Below are positions 1 to 6,388 of a stretch of DNA of 17,067 bases, in pieces. The stretch is taken from assembly GCA_027063215.1 (NCBI GenBank), contig JAMOSE010000037.1, positions 1-17,067 of the forward strand. The letters are read 5' to 3'. Position numbers and translations under genes: made by a program. The DNA is from Sulfurimonas sp. Its GTDB lineage: Bacteria > Campylobacterota > Campylobacteria > Campylobacterales > Sulfurimonadaceae. The notes beneath the pieces were generated by a model. It was not told the DNA's origin. It did no database searches and saw only the letters and a list, made by a program, of their open reading frames with translations. The stretch's first letter is position 1. Every line of letters begins with the position of its first letter.

Positions 1-34
1 GGTATTACAAGGCAGCCTATATTTAAAGCTCTTA

Positions 35-43
35 TGTTATAAT
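35..43 (+). promoter_or_regulatory. Extended -10 promoter for leuC
   Basis: The sequence TGTTATAAT is a perfect extended -10 element (TGn followed by TATAAT). It lies about 40 bases before the leuC start codon, so transcription should begin near position 50. There is no good -35 box, which is normal for the main sigma factor of Campylobacterota. A ribosome site AAAAGG follows at 68-73. Confidence 0.6.
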
Positions 44-82
44 CGCGAAATTATTTATAACTATATTAAAAGGTTTAACACT

Positions 83-1342
83 ATGGGTCAAACTATAACT
101 GAAAAAATATTTTCTGAACATGTCGGGCGTAAAGTTCATGCTGGTGAAATTGTACGCTCACCAATTGACATGGTTATCGGAAATGACATTACTACACCTA
201 TTTCTATAAAAGCTTTTGAAGAAAGTGGTGCTGCATCTTTAGCAAATCCGGATGGATTCTCTATTGTTCTTGATCACTTTATTCCGGCAAAAGATATTGC
301 ATCTGCAAATCAGGCAAGGATCTCTCGTGACTTCGCAAAAAAACATCAACTCAAAAACTTTTTTGATGAAAAAGATATGGGAATTGAACATGCACTTCTT
401 CCTGAAAAAGGGCTTGTTGTTCCTGGTGATGTAATTATTGGTGCAGATTCTCACACATGTACACACGGTGCACTTGGAGCATTCTCAACAGGTATGGGAT
501 CAACCGATCTTGCCTTTGCCATGATCACTGGCGGTAACTGGTTTAAAGTTCCTGAATCTATTAAAGTAGTACTTTCTGGAAAACCTGGAAAATATACAAC
601 AGGAAAAGATATTATTCTTGAAATCATTAGAATGATCGGAGTTGATGGAGCACTTTACAAGACTTTAGAGTTTACCGGCTCGACTATTGAACACTTAACA
701 ATAGATGATAGATTTTCTATGTGTAATATGGCAATTGAAGCAGGAGCAAAAAGTGGTATCGTTGCTGTTGATGACATTACACGTGAATTCTTAGCAGACA
801 AAAATCTAGCTCGTCAACCAAAAGAGCACTTCTCTGATGAAGACGCGATTTACTCAAAAGTATTAGAGATTGATGTTGCAAACCTTGATCCGGTTATTGC
901 TTACCCATTTTTACCATCAAATGGACACTCAATAGTGCAAGCTGTTGCAGATAAAATCAAAGTTGATCAGGCATTTATCGGAAGCTGTACAAATGGTCGT
1001 TTGGCTGACTTAAAAGTAGCCGCTGAGATCCTCAAAGGTAAAAAAGTGCATCCTGATGTTCGTCTTATTGTTACACCAGGAACACAAAAAATCTTGCGTG
1101 AGGCAAATCACTTAGGTTATATCGATATCATAGTTGATGCAGGCGGTGTTGTAAGTAACCCTACCTGTGGTGCCTGCCTTGGTGGTTATATGGGCATACT
1201 TGGTGACAATGAAGTGGCAATTTCTACAACAAACAGAAACTTTGTCGGCCGTATGGGTTCACGCAGCTCTAAAGTTTACCTTGCAAATTCAGCAGTAGCT
1301 GCTATTTCTGCAATTACCGGTTATATAACAGACCCAAGATAA
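83..1342 (+). CDS. leuC: 3-isopropylmalate dehydratase large subunit (LeuC)
   Basis: Catalyses the isomerisation of 2-isopropylmalate to 3-isopropylmalate in leucine synthesis, in the cytoplasm, as a complex with the small subunit LeuD. The 419-residue protein is an aconitase-superfamily enzyme. The three cysteines that should bind the [4Fe-4S] cluster are visible: C302 in GSCTNGR, and C362 and C365 in NPTCGACLGG. The substrate-loop motif GADSHTCTHGALGAF is near residue 120. The length fits the shorter LeuC/HacA-type branch (about 420 residues) rather than the 460-470-residue E. coli type. The ATG at 83 follows AAAAGG with normal spacing. LeuD is not downstream; the next gene is an outer membrane protein, so the partner must be upstream of the window or elsewhere. 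Homoaconitase activity cannot be excluded from sequence alone, but LeuC is the safer call. Confidence 0.93.
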   Translation: MGQTITEKIFSEHVGRKVHAGEIVRSPIDMVIGNDITTPISIKAFEESGAASLANPDGFSIVLDHFIPAKDIASANQARISRDFAKKHQLKNFFDEKDMGIEHALLPEKGLVVPGDVIIGADSHTCTHGALGAFSTGMGSTDLAFAMITGGNWFKVPESIKVVLSGKPGKYTTGKDIILEIIRMIGVDGALYKTLEFTGSTIEHLTIDDRFSMCNMAIEAGAKSGIVAVDDITREFLADKNLARQPKEHFSDEDAIYSKVLEIDVANLDPVIAYPFLPSNGHSIVQAVADKIKVDQAFIGSCTNGRLADLKVAAEILKGKKVHPDVRLIVTPGTQKILREANHLGYIDIIVDAGGVVSNPTCGACLGGYMGILGDNEVAISTTNRNFVGRMGSRSSKVYLANSAVAAISAITGYITDPR

Positions 1343-1369
1343 AAAGCTCACTAAAAGCTCATTACTCTA

Positions 1370-1378
1370 TGCTATGAT
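1370..1378 (+). promoter_or_regulatory. Extended -10 promoter for the ompA-family gene
   Basis: TGCTATGAT matches the extended -10 pattern with one change from TATAAT. It sits 31 bases before the start codon at 1410, with a ribosome site AAAAGGA at 1395-1401. It separates this gene, and probably mobA behind it, from leuC. Confidence 0.5.
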
Positions 1379-1409
1379 TGCACCACTATTTTAAAAAAGG
1401 ATACAAACG

Positions 1410-2546
1410 ATGAAACGTTTACTTTTACTACCCGCACTTTTATTAGGGAGTGCAACATTTGCTGATGATGCTCAGTTCAAATATGAACTCTCTCCAATGA
1501 TTGGTTACAATCTTTCAGAAGGAAATATTGGAATAGAAGACGATGGCTTTTACACAGGAGGACTTGAATTTCAAGTAAATACTCCAAACTCTAAATTATC
1601 ACCTGAACTTTCTGTATTTTATACACACAGTGCAGATTATGATAAGAGTAATGGTGATACCGATATGACTCGTGTAGCATTTAATGGTGTCTATACTTTT
1701 GACAAACTCAATGCACTTGTTCCATTTGCAAAACTTGGTGCCGGATATGAAAATGTCAATGATGAGATCGCATCTAATCAAAGTGGTTTCTTTGCAGATG
1801 CTGGTGCTGGTATCAAATTTCCTTTTGCTAAAGCATGGGCATTAAAAGCTGAAGCAATTTATTTAGCTAAAATTGGCAACTCACATAATCAGAGTGCTGA
1901 TAACAATCTAATGGCACTTGTTGGTCTTACATACTCATTTGGAGAAATTCCTAAGCCTGCACCAAAAGAAGAACCTGTTGTTGTTGTTGAAGAAGTGGCT
2001 ATTGTAGCAGTAGTTGTAGAGAAAGACACAGATGGGGATGGTATTTATGATGCACTAGATAAATGTCCAAATACTCCAGCCGGATCAACAGTAAATGTTG
2101 ATGGTTGTCCAATAGTAATGGATGATGATCAAGATGGTGTAGTTAATACTCAGGATTTATGTCCAAATACACCGCTTGGAGAAAAAGTTGACTCCAATGG
2201 TTGTCCATTAATAGTTAATCTCCATATCAACTTTGCAAATGACTCTGCAAAGGTTCCTGCTAATGCAGCTGCTCTTTTAGACAAATATGCAGACTTCTTA
2301 AAAAGAAACACAAACTACTCTGCAAAAATTGTAGGATATACTGACAATATTGGTAGTGAAACGTACAACCAAAAACTTTCACAAAGAAGAGCGCAAGCTG
2401 TTATGAAAGCTCTTGTTGAGCGTGGTGTCAATCCTAATCAACTTTCCGCTATCGGTATGGGCGAAGAAAATCCTATTGCAAGTAATGATACTGCTGAAGG
2501 TCGTGCACAAAACAGACGTATTGAAGCAGAACTTTCTTACAAATAA
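1410..2546 (+). CDS. OmpA-family outer membrane protein with calcium-binding repeats
   Basis: A structural outer membrane protein that probably links the outer membrane to peptidoglycan. Four parts are visible in the 378 residues. There is a Sec signal peptide at 1-18, with cleavage likely after ATFA. Residues 20-178 are rich in alternating aromatic and polar strands and should form a small beta-barrel. A Pro/Val/Glu linker follows at about 180-205. Two thrombospondin type 3-like repeats (206-266) carry the acidic calcium loops DTDGDG and DDDQDG, each with paired cysteines in a CPNTP...GCP pattern. Residues 270-378 form an OmpA C-terminal domain with GYTDN and NQKLSQRRA, including D312 and R327 as expected peptidoglycan contacts. 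This is the OprF-like layout. Only 7 bases separate it from mobA, so the two may share a transcript. Confidence 0.9.
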   Translation: MKRLLLLPALLLGSATFADDAQFKYELSPMIGYNLSEGNIGIEDDGFYTGGLEFQVNTPNSKLSPELSVFYTHSADYDKSNGDTDMTRVAFNGVYTFDKLNALVPFAKLGAGYENVNDEIASNQSGFFADAGAGIKFPFAKAWALKAEAIYLAKIGNSHNQSADNNLMALVGLTYSFGEIPKPAPKEEPVVVVEEVAIVAVVVEKDTDGDGIYDALDKCPNTPAGSTVNVDGCPIVMDDDQDGVVNTQDLCPNTPLGEKVDSNGCPLIVNLHINFANDSAKVPANAAALLDKYADFLKRNTNYSAKIVGYTDNIGSETYNQKLSQRRAQAVMKALVERGVNPNQLSAIGMGEENPIASNDTAEGRAQNRRIEAELSYK

Positions 2547-2553
2547 AATAAAT

Positions 2554-3138
2554 ATGTTTCATATCCCCTGTGTCATCTTTGCAGGTGGCAAAAGTTCGCG
2601 AATGGGAGAAGATAAAGCACTTCTTCCTTTCGCTTCCTATCCAACGCTTATAGAGTATCAATATACTCGTCTTTCTAAAATATTTCAAACAGTCTATATC
2701 TCTTGTAAAGACAGCTCAATATATAATTTTCAAGCCAACTTTATTGAAGATGCAAAAGATAATAATATTTATGCACCTACCGTAGGTTTTACTACTGCAT
2801 TTAGCAAACTCAAAGAAGATCGTTTTTTTGCACTAAGTGTTGATTCTCCTTTTGTTAATGAAGACATAATTACTACTCTTATAGAAGATGATAGTGAAAA
2901 TGTAGATGCGACTATTGCAAAAACAGATGAGGGGATACAACCACTTTGTGGCATATATCACCGAAGCTTAGAGACAAAATTTCAAAAAATGATTCAAGAA
3001 AATAACCATAAACTCGGCTATCTACTCAAAGAATCTCAAACTACCTACTCTTATTTTAAAGATATAACTCATTTTTTAAATATGAATCATCCTCATGATT
3101 ATAAAAAAGCACTCTCTCTAATAAATTCTTTGCTATAA
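2554..3138 (+). CDS. mobA: Molybdenum cofactor guanylyltransferase (MobA)
   Basis: Transfers GMP from GTP to molybdopterin, giving the guanine dinucleotide form used by DMSO reductase-type enzymes such as formate dehydrogenase or nitrate reductase. The 194-residue length equals that of E. coli MobA. The nucleotide-binding motif FAGGKSSRMGEDKALL is near residues 9-24. Also visible are SVDSPF in place of the usual CDMPF, QPLCGIY, and NMNHPHDY near the C-terminus. I chose the ATG at 2554 because the GG motif must lie close to the N-terminus; the frame stays open upstream but that part overlaps ompA and is unrelated. No clear Shine-Dalgarno sequence precedes the start, so translation may depend on ribosomes finishing ompA 7 bases earlier. 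SoxC in this window uses plain molybdopterin, so MobA must serve other enzymes. Confidence 0.87.
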   Translation: MFHIPCVIFAGGKSSRMGEDKALLPFASYPTLIEYQYTRLSKIFQTVYISCKDSSIYNFQANFIEDAKDNNIYAPTVGFTTAFSKLKEDRFFALSVDSPFVNEDIITTLIEDDSENVDATIAKTDEGIQPLCGIYHRSLETKFQKMIQENNHKLGYLLKESQTTYSYFKDITHFLNMNHPHDYKKALSLINSLL

Positions 3139-3139
3139 T
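3131..3139 (+). promoter_or_regulatory. Extended -10 promoter for moaC, overlapping the mobA stop
   Basis: TGCTATAAT is a perfect extended -10 element that includes the last codons and stop codon of mobA. Transcription would start near 3146, giving a leader of about 20 bases before moaC at 3166. It would let moaC and the two genes after it be expressed apart from mobA. Confidence 0.5.
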
Positions 3140-3165
3140 AATAAAAAAGCAAGAAAGATTTCAAA

Positions 3166-3636
3166 ATGAATTTAACACATTTAGATGAAAACCAAAGACC
3201 GAAAATGGTCGATGTCAGCGATAAAGAAGATACAACTCGCATAGCAGTTGCAAGCGGTAGTATAGAGATGAGCCAAGATGCTTTTGATGCCATTGTAAGT
3301 GAAAAGACAAAAAAAGGCCCTGTTTTACAAACTGCTGTAATTGCAGCAATTATGGGAGCAAAAGAGACAAGCAGACTTATTCCTATGTGTCATCCGCTGG
3401 CACTTAGCGGTATTAACTGTGATGTAGAAGAGCTCCCTGAACTTCCGGGTTTTAAACTCACTGTAACAGCAAAACTTACAGGACAAACCGGTGTGGAGAT
3501 GGAAGCCTTAACAGGTACTTCTATTGGCCTTTTAACAATCTATGATATGGTTAAAGCAATTGACAAAGGGATGATTATTCATAATGTTCAACTTGAAAGT
3601 AAATCAGGAGGAAAAAGTGGAGACTTTAAACGATAA
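3166..3636 (+). CDS. moaC: Cyclic pyranopterin monophosphate synthase (MoaC)
   Basis: With MoaA, converts GTP-derived 3',8-cyclo-GTP to cyclic pyranopterin monophosphate, the first stable intermediate of molybdenum cofactor synthesis. The 156-residue protein has the full set of family landmarks: KGPVLQTA, IPMCHPL (substrate-binding histidine), TGVEMEALTG, IYDMVKAIDKGM with the catalytic Asp/Lys region, and SKSGGKSGDFKR at the C-terminus. E. coli MoaC has 161 residues, so the gene looks complete. The start at 3166 follows a weak AAGAAAGA ribosome site. Its 3' end overlaps the next gene by 20 bases. MoaA, MoaD and MoaE are not in the window. Confidence 0.93.
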   Translation: MNLTHLDENQRPKMVDVSDKEDTTRIAVASGSIEMSQDAFDAIVSEKTKKGPVLQTAVIAAIMGAKETSRLIPMCHPLALSGINCDVEELPELPGFKLTVTAKLTGQTGVEMEALTGTSIGLLTIYDMVKAIDKGMIIHNVQLESKSGGKSGDFKR

Positions 3637-3892
3637 ACTTGAAGGAAAAAAACTGGAACTTGAGTATCCTTGTAACTGGTGCTACAAAGTTATTGCCAGC
3701 GAAAGAAAAGCGCTTGAAAATGCAATAAAAGAGGTTATGAATGAGAGAGAACATGCACTAAGTGATTCCAATAAGTCAAAAACAGGAAAATATGTCAGCA
3801 TGAACCTCGATATGCTTGTTCATAATGACGATGACAGACAATTTATCTATGATGCACTTAAAAAACATCAAGATATTAAAATGGTACTCTAA
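3617..3892 (+). CDS. DUF493 / YbeD-type small protein
   Basis: A 91-residue protein of the DUF493 (UPF0250, E. coli YbeD) family, whose members have a ferredoxin-like fold of the kind seen in small regulatory domains. The exact function is unknown. The family pattern is visible: an N-terminal LEYPCNWCYKVI strand, a helix, a YVSMNLDMLV strand and the ending DIKMVL, close to the YbeD ending VRMVL. The GTG start is chosen because a perfect AGGAGG ribosome site (3606-3611) lies five bases before it and the length then matches the family. An ATG at 3584 in the same frame would add 11 residues inside moaC with no ribosome site. The 20-base overlap with moaC suggests coupled translation. The CNWC cysteine pair is worth noting; whether it binds metal is unknown. 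Confidence 0.8.
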   Translation: METLNDKLEGKKLELEYPCNWCYKVIASERKALENAIKEVMNEREHALSDSNKSKTGKYVSMNLDMLVHNDDDRQFIYDALKKHQDIKMVL

Positions 3893-3903
3893 AAAAGGAG
3901 ACG

Positions 3904-4947
3904 ATGATGAAAACAGATGAATTACAAAAAAAACTTCAAAAAGCTTACAATAAACGCTTTAAATCTACACAAAAAAGAGTCATTTCAGCTCTTCATGACG
4001 CACAAATTGATGAATCAGATCTCTCTTTTGATGCAGTTAAAATTATATCAGATACTTTTATTAAAACAGAAACACAAAAGCTTGAAGAGGATGTTGAAGA
4101 ACTTTTAGAACAAAAAGAAGCAATAGAACGTGCTTTAGAAAAAAAATCTGAAGAGTTACAAGAGAAAAAATATGAAATTTTTAATATCCTAGAAGAAGAG
4201 TTCAGCAAAGATGAAGCCCTTTTAATCAAACTCCATCAGGTAAAACTTCAATCCATTGATCTCTATGAAATTCTTTTAGAGATGGTTGAATCTGCTATTA
4301 TCACTGCTCTTGAAAATGAGAGTGATGAAGATGTCAGTGACGCTATAAAAGAGGTAACAAAAGAGATCACCTTTGAATCAATCAAAGAGGGATCGCTTAA
4401 TACTATTCGTGTTCGAAAAATTCTCTCTACAGTATTGGCTACTGCTATTGAAATCGCAGAGGCAACACCAAATCGAGCAGATGAAATACTTCGTGCTACA
4501 CTCAAAGGTATGCGAGCAGGACTCATCCAATCCATTGACAGATTTAAAAAACGTCTTGCATTTATGCCTGTAGAAGCAAAACATATCCTCATAGAAGATT
4601 ATGACACCATTATAGAAGATCTCAATCAGACAGATACACTCTTCTCACAAGTTGTTATTACACAAGCGAGTAAAAGTTCACAAGTTATACGAAAAATTCT
4701 TCTTGATATCAACAATGAGATGAAGTATGATCTAGAAGAGCTACTGCACATTTCAAAAGAGACAGCAGAAGTCATGAAAGAGAAATTCTCTTCTTTAGCA
4801 AAACTTGCAGTCAAAAAAGCAGATTTTGCACTAAACTCACCAAAGGCAAAAGAGGCAAAACGAATGGGTATTCAAGCATTTTCTGTAGCAAAAGAGGCTT
4901 TAGGACATGCGCTTAAATCAGCAAGAGATGTAATGGATAAAAAATAA
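3904..4947 (+). CDS. Uncharacterised all-helical protein (possibly DUF6781 family)
   Basis: Function not recognised. The 347-residue protein has no signal peptide, no membrane segment and no cysteine, and looks almost entirely helical. Residues 55-100 form a charged heptad-rich stretch (VEELLEQKEAIERALEKKSE and onward) that should be a coiled coil. The middle (about 140-240) contains amphipathic helices with alanine-rich faces, and the last 60 residues are Lys/Ala-rich, recalling apolipoprotein-like or phasin-like proteins. From memory, sulfur-oxidising Campylobacterota encode similar proteins under the label DUF6781; I could not verify this. A strong AGGAG at 3896-3900 precedes two adjacent ATGs; the second (3907) has the better spacing. 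It lies 11 bases behind the DUF493 gene and is probably in the moaC operon. Surface or lipid binding is only a guess. Confidence 0.6.
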   Translation: MMKTDELQKKLQKAYNKRFKSTQKRVISALHDAQIDESDLSFDAVKIISDTFIKTETQKLEEDVEELLEQKEAIERALEKKSEELQEKKYEIFNILEEEFSKDEALLIKLHQVKLQSIDLYEILLEMVESAIITALENESDEDVSDAIKEVTKEITFESIKEGSLNTIRVRKILSTVLATAIEIAEATPNRADEILRATLKGMRAGLIQSIDRFKKRLAFMPVEAKHILIEDYDTIIEDLNQTDTLFSQVVITQASKSSQVIRKILLDINNEMKYDLEELLHISKETAEVMKEKFSSLAKLAVKKADFALNSPKAKEAKRMGIQAFSVAKEALGHALKSARDVMDKK

Positions 4948-5045
4948 TTTTTATATACTAAGAAGCTCCTTAAAATAATAAATTATTATAATTAAAAAAA
5001 TATCTATTATAATTTTTTCAATATAATGAAATAAATTTAATCAAA
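4948..5045 (+). promoter_or_regulatory. Very AT-rich gap with three TATAAT boxes
   Basis: This stretch is almost all A and T. It holds three exact TATAAT hexamers at 4987-4992, 5008-5013 and 5022-5027, none with an extended TGn. A fourth lies at 5066-5071 inside the inverted repeat that follows. Any could drive the DUF2231 gene at 5121; base composition alone produces such matches, so only a start-site map could choose between them. No convincing terminator for the preceding gene is visible. Confidence 0.3.
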
Positions 5046-5106
5046 TAGACTTCTTGCAAAACTCCTATAATGTGTTGAGACATATAGGAGTTTTGCAAGA
5101 AGTCTA
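5046..5106. repeat. Perfect 24-bp inverted repeat, MITE-like palindrome
   Basis: The arms at 5046-5069 and 5083-5106 are exact reverse complements over 24 bases, separated by 13 bases (5070-5082). The left arm begins TAGACTTCTTGCAAAACT and the right arm ends with its complement. The outermost TA on both sides could be a duplicated TA target, leaving 22-bp arms from GACTTC. A perfect repeat of this length is not expected by chance and looks like the two ends of an insertion sequence with nearly everything between them lost. There is no U-tract after it, so it is a poor intrinsic terminator. It ends 14 bases before the DUF2231 start codon and its left arm and loop create a TATAAT at 5066-5071. 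Confidence 0.75.
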
Positions 5107-5120
5107 ATAAAGGATATTTT

Positions 5121-5717
5121 ATGATGATACATCCAGCCAGCGTACATTTCGCAATGGTTTTACCCGTAGTTGCAGCCGCATTTGGTGTTGCTTATATGAT
5201 AAGCAAAAAAGAACTTCTCTCAAAGATAACAGCAAGAACAACACTTGTAGCTGCACTTGCTATGATTGCTGCTTGGTACACAGGCAATCAAGCAGGTCCC
5301 CAGATTTTTGACTACCTCAGTGAAGCAGGTCAACATGAACTTTTAGAACATAAACAATTAGGACTTTACCTAGCTATAGCAATGGGTATAATCGCATTAT
5401 TGCAAATTGCAGGATGCCGTCTTAAAAAATTTGCCCTGCAAAGCCTAGCAACTATTTTACTCATTGGAGCAATGCTTACAACTTTTCTACAAGGTAAACA
5501 TGGTGGAGAGATAGTTTATAACCATGGTATGCCTTTTAAAGCCTATATGATGGAAGAATCTCTTCAAGAAGCTGCTGCTACAGCAGAAGATGAAGAAGAT
5601 TGTGATACACAGGTTGAAGCTTACGAAGATGCTATAGATGAGATCACTTCACTCTCTGAAGAAATTGATACAATCTATGGAAATAGTCCAAAAGAAAATG
5701 AGGATGATAAAGAGTAA
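5121..5717 (+). CDS. DUF2231-type inner membrane protein
   Basis: A 198-residue protein matching the DUF2231 pattern: an N-terminal HPASVHF motif at 4-10, four hydrophobic helices at about 8-27, 40-57, 80-98 and 105-123, and GKHGGEIVYNHG at 125-136. Conserved histidines at 4, 9, 72, 76, 127 and 135 would sit near the membrane faces and could bind heme or metal, as has been proposed for this family; the role is not established. The tail after residue 145 is very acidic (many Glu/Asp) and probably unstructured. The start at 5121 follows AAAGGA at 5109-5114. The stop codon overlaps the start of the next tiny gene (TAATG), suggesting coupled translation. Confidence 0.72.
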   Translation: MMIHPASVHFAMVLPVVAAAFGVAYMISKKELLSKITARTTLVAALAMIAAWYTGNQAGPQIFDYLSEAGQHELLEHKQLGLYLAIAMGIIALLQIAGCRLKKFALQSLATILLIGAMLTTFLQGKHGGEIVYNHGMPFKAYMMEESLQEAAATAEDEEDCDTQVEAYEDAIDEITSLSEEIDTIYGNSPKENEDDKE

Positions 5718-5863
5718 TGCATACAACAACTATAGATAAAAAAGCCAAAAAAGAGATGCAACAGGCGCTTAAAGATTACAAAAAGGATAAAAACTCTTTT
5801 AAAGAGTTTTATCCTTGCAGTCAAGAACTTACAAAGTATTTAAAAGAGAAAGTAGCATTATGA
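5717..5863 (+). CDS. Small basic protein, candidate antitoxin
   Basis: A 48-residue ORF beginning MHTTTIDKKAKK and ending KYLKEKVAL. Its ATG overlaps the DUF2231 stop (TAATG) and its TGA overlaps the start of the next gene (ATGA), so three genes are chained by translation. It is rich in Lys and Glu and predicted helical, with one Cys in FYPCSQEL. It has no recognisable DNA-binding domain. Position and size before a RelE/ParE-like protein suggest the antitoxin of a toxin-antitoxin pair, but I do not recognise the family. The codons at 5785-5814 contain a near-perfect palindrome. Confidence that it is translated comes mainly from the exact overlaps on both sides. Confidence 0.55.
   Translation: MHTTTIDKKAKKEMQQALKDYKKDKNSFKEFYPCSQELTKYLKEKVAL
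5785..5814. repeat. Palindrome inside the candidate antitoxin gene
   Basis: AAAACTCTTT at 5790-5799 and AAAGAGTTTT at 5801-5810 are reverse complements around a single T. With one extra A on the left, the match extends outwards through GGAT (5785-5788) and ATCC (5811-5814). It could be an operator or a hairpin in the message. It is not followed by a T-run, so it is not a terminator. A chance result of AT-rich coding sequence is possible. Confidence 0.4.
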
Positions 5864-6129
5864 AAATTTTATGTGCTCCAAGTTTTGCAAAACAGTTGGA
5901 ATCACTTTTAGGTGATTATACTCAAGAAGATTTTGAAGATATAAAAAACTTTAAAATGTATCTTGATACCATTATTTTAAATATGCCAACCAAAGTTCAA
6001 AAATTTAAAAAATCAATATATTTTGATGATGAAAATATAAAAGATATTGAGCACCGAGGTTTAATAATTCCCTTTTATATCGACGAAGAAACAGGTAATT
6101 ATCTCATACTCGGTATTGTTAAAAAATAA
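5860..6129 (+). CDS. RelE/ParE-like small protein, candidate toxin
   Basis: An 89-residue basic protein. The opening MKILCAPSFAKQLESLL resembles the first strand and helix of RelE/ParE-type toxins (pattern MKIxxxPSFxKxL). The ending IPFYIDEETGNYLILGIVKK resembles their last strands (Y-x-I/V-D-E-x-G-x-I-x-x-L-G-I). Members of that superfamily cut messenger RNA on the ribosome or block gyrase. The usual catalytic residues are too variable for me to say which type this would be, or whether it is active. I chose the ATG at 5860 because it overlaps the preceding TGA as ATGA and places the PSF motif at the N-terminus; the frame is open 45 bases further upstream. It may also be a domesticated or unrelated small protein. 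Confidence 0.55.
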   Translation: MKILCAPSFAKQLESLLGDYTQEDFEDIKNFKMYLDTIILNMPTKVQKFKKSIYFDDENIKDIEHRGLIIPFYIDEETGNYLILGIVKK

Positions 6130-6239
6130 GTTTTTTTCATAATAGATAAGCTTGTATTATGATAAAAATTACCTTAAGAAATATTACTTTTTTTTATTTT
6201 ACAACTTAGTTACAAATTGAAACAAATGATACTTTTTAT
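6130..6239. other. AT-rich spacer after the candidate toxin
   Basis: No gene is visible here. A weak inverted repeat pairs CATAATA (6138-6144) with TATTATG (6155-6161); it follows a T-run and could slow transcription, but has no GC pairs to make a stable stem beyond one. The rest is AT-rich with a long T-run near 6187-6195. Confidence 0.3.
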
Positions 6240-6269
6240 TCTCAAATATCACATTTTCATCTCAAATAT
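6240..6269 (+). promoter_or_regulatory. Paired direct repeat upstream of the soxC promoter
   Basis: The ten-base sequence TCTCAAATAT occurs exactly at 6240-6249 and again at 6260-6269, a spacing of 20 bases or about two helix turns. Both copies sit just before the TATAAT at 6273, around -45 to -16 of the expected start site. This is the arrangement of tandem regulator sites on one face of DNA. The regulator is unknown. Confidence 0.4.
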
Positions 6270-6272
6270 TTG

Positions 6273-6278
6273 TATAAT
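6273..6278 (+). promoter_or_regulatory. Likely -10 element of the sox operon
   Basis: An exact TATAAT, preceded directly by TTTG, lies 116 bases before the soxC start. Transcription would begin near 6285 and give a leader of about 104 bases. The leader contains a small hairpin AAAGAA/TTCTTT (6314-6328) and an overlapping alternative CTTTG/CAAAG (6325-6341), which cannot form together. Confidence 0.45.
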
Positions 6279-6388
6279 AATAGTCAGTGTTAATCATAAA
6301 ATGACATACTTGTAAAGAATAGTTCTTTGGATCTAACAAAGTGACATACATTATGAAGATAACAAATAATCTTATTAAGGAGAAAATT

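Noticed and set aside
2413..2553. In-frame extension of mobA upstream into ompA, starting at an ATG at 2413.
   Set aside because: It would add 47 residues before the nucleotide-binding motif that must be N-terminal in MobA, and it lies wholly inside the ompA coding region.
4263..4592. A 109-codon open frame on the minus strand within the 347-residue helical protein gene.
   Set aside because: It is antisense to a well-supported gene, has no ribosome site, and gives a Ser/Arg-rich sequence typical of shadow frames.
5054..5071. TTGCAA and TATAAT inside the inverted repeat, read as a -35/-10 promoter pair.
   Set aside because: The spacer is only 6 bases, far short of the usual 16-18, so only the TATAAT could matter.
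5046..5106. The long inverted repeat as an intrinsic terminator for the gene before it.
   Set aside because: There is no T-run after either side, the stem is moderate in GC, and it lies 100 bases from the previous stop.
6341..6388. An earlier GTG start for soxC at 6341.
   Set aside because: No ribosome site precedes it, whereas the GTG at 6389 has AAGGAG at ideal spacing and puts the twin-arginine motif near the usual position.
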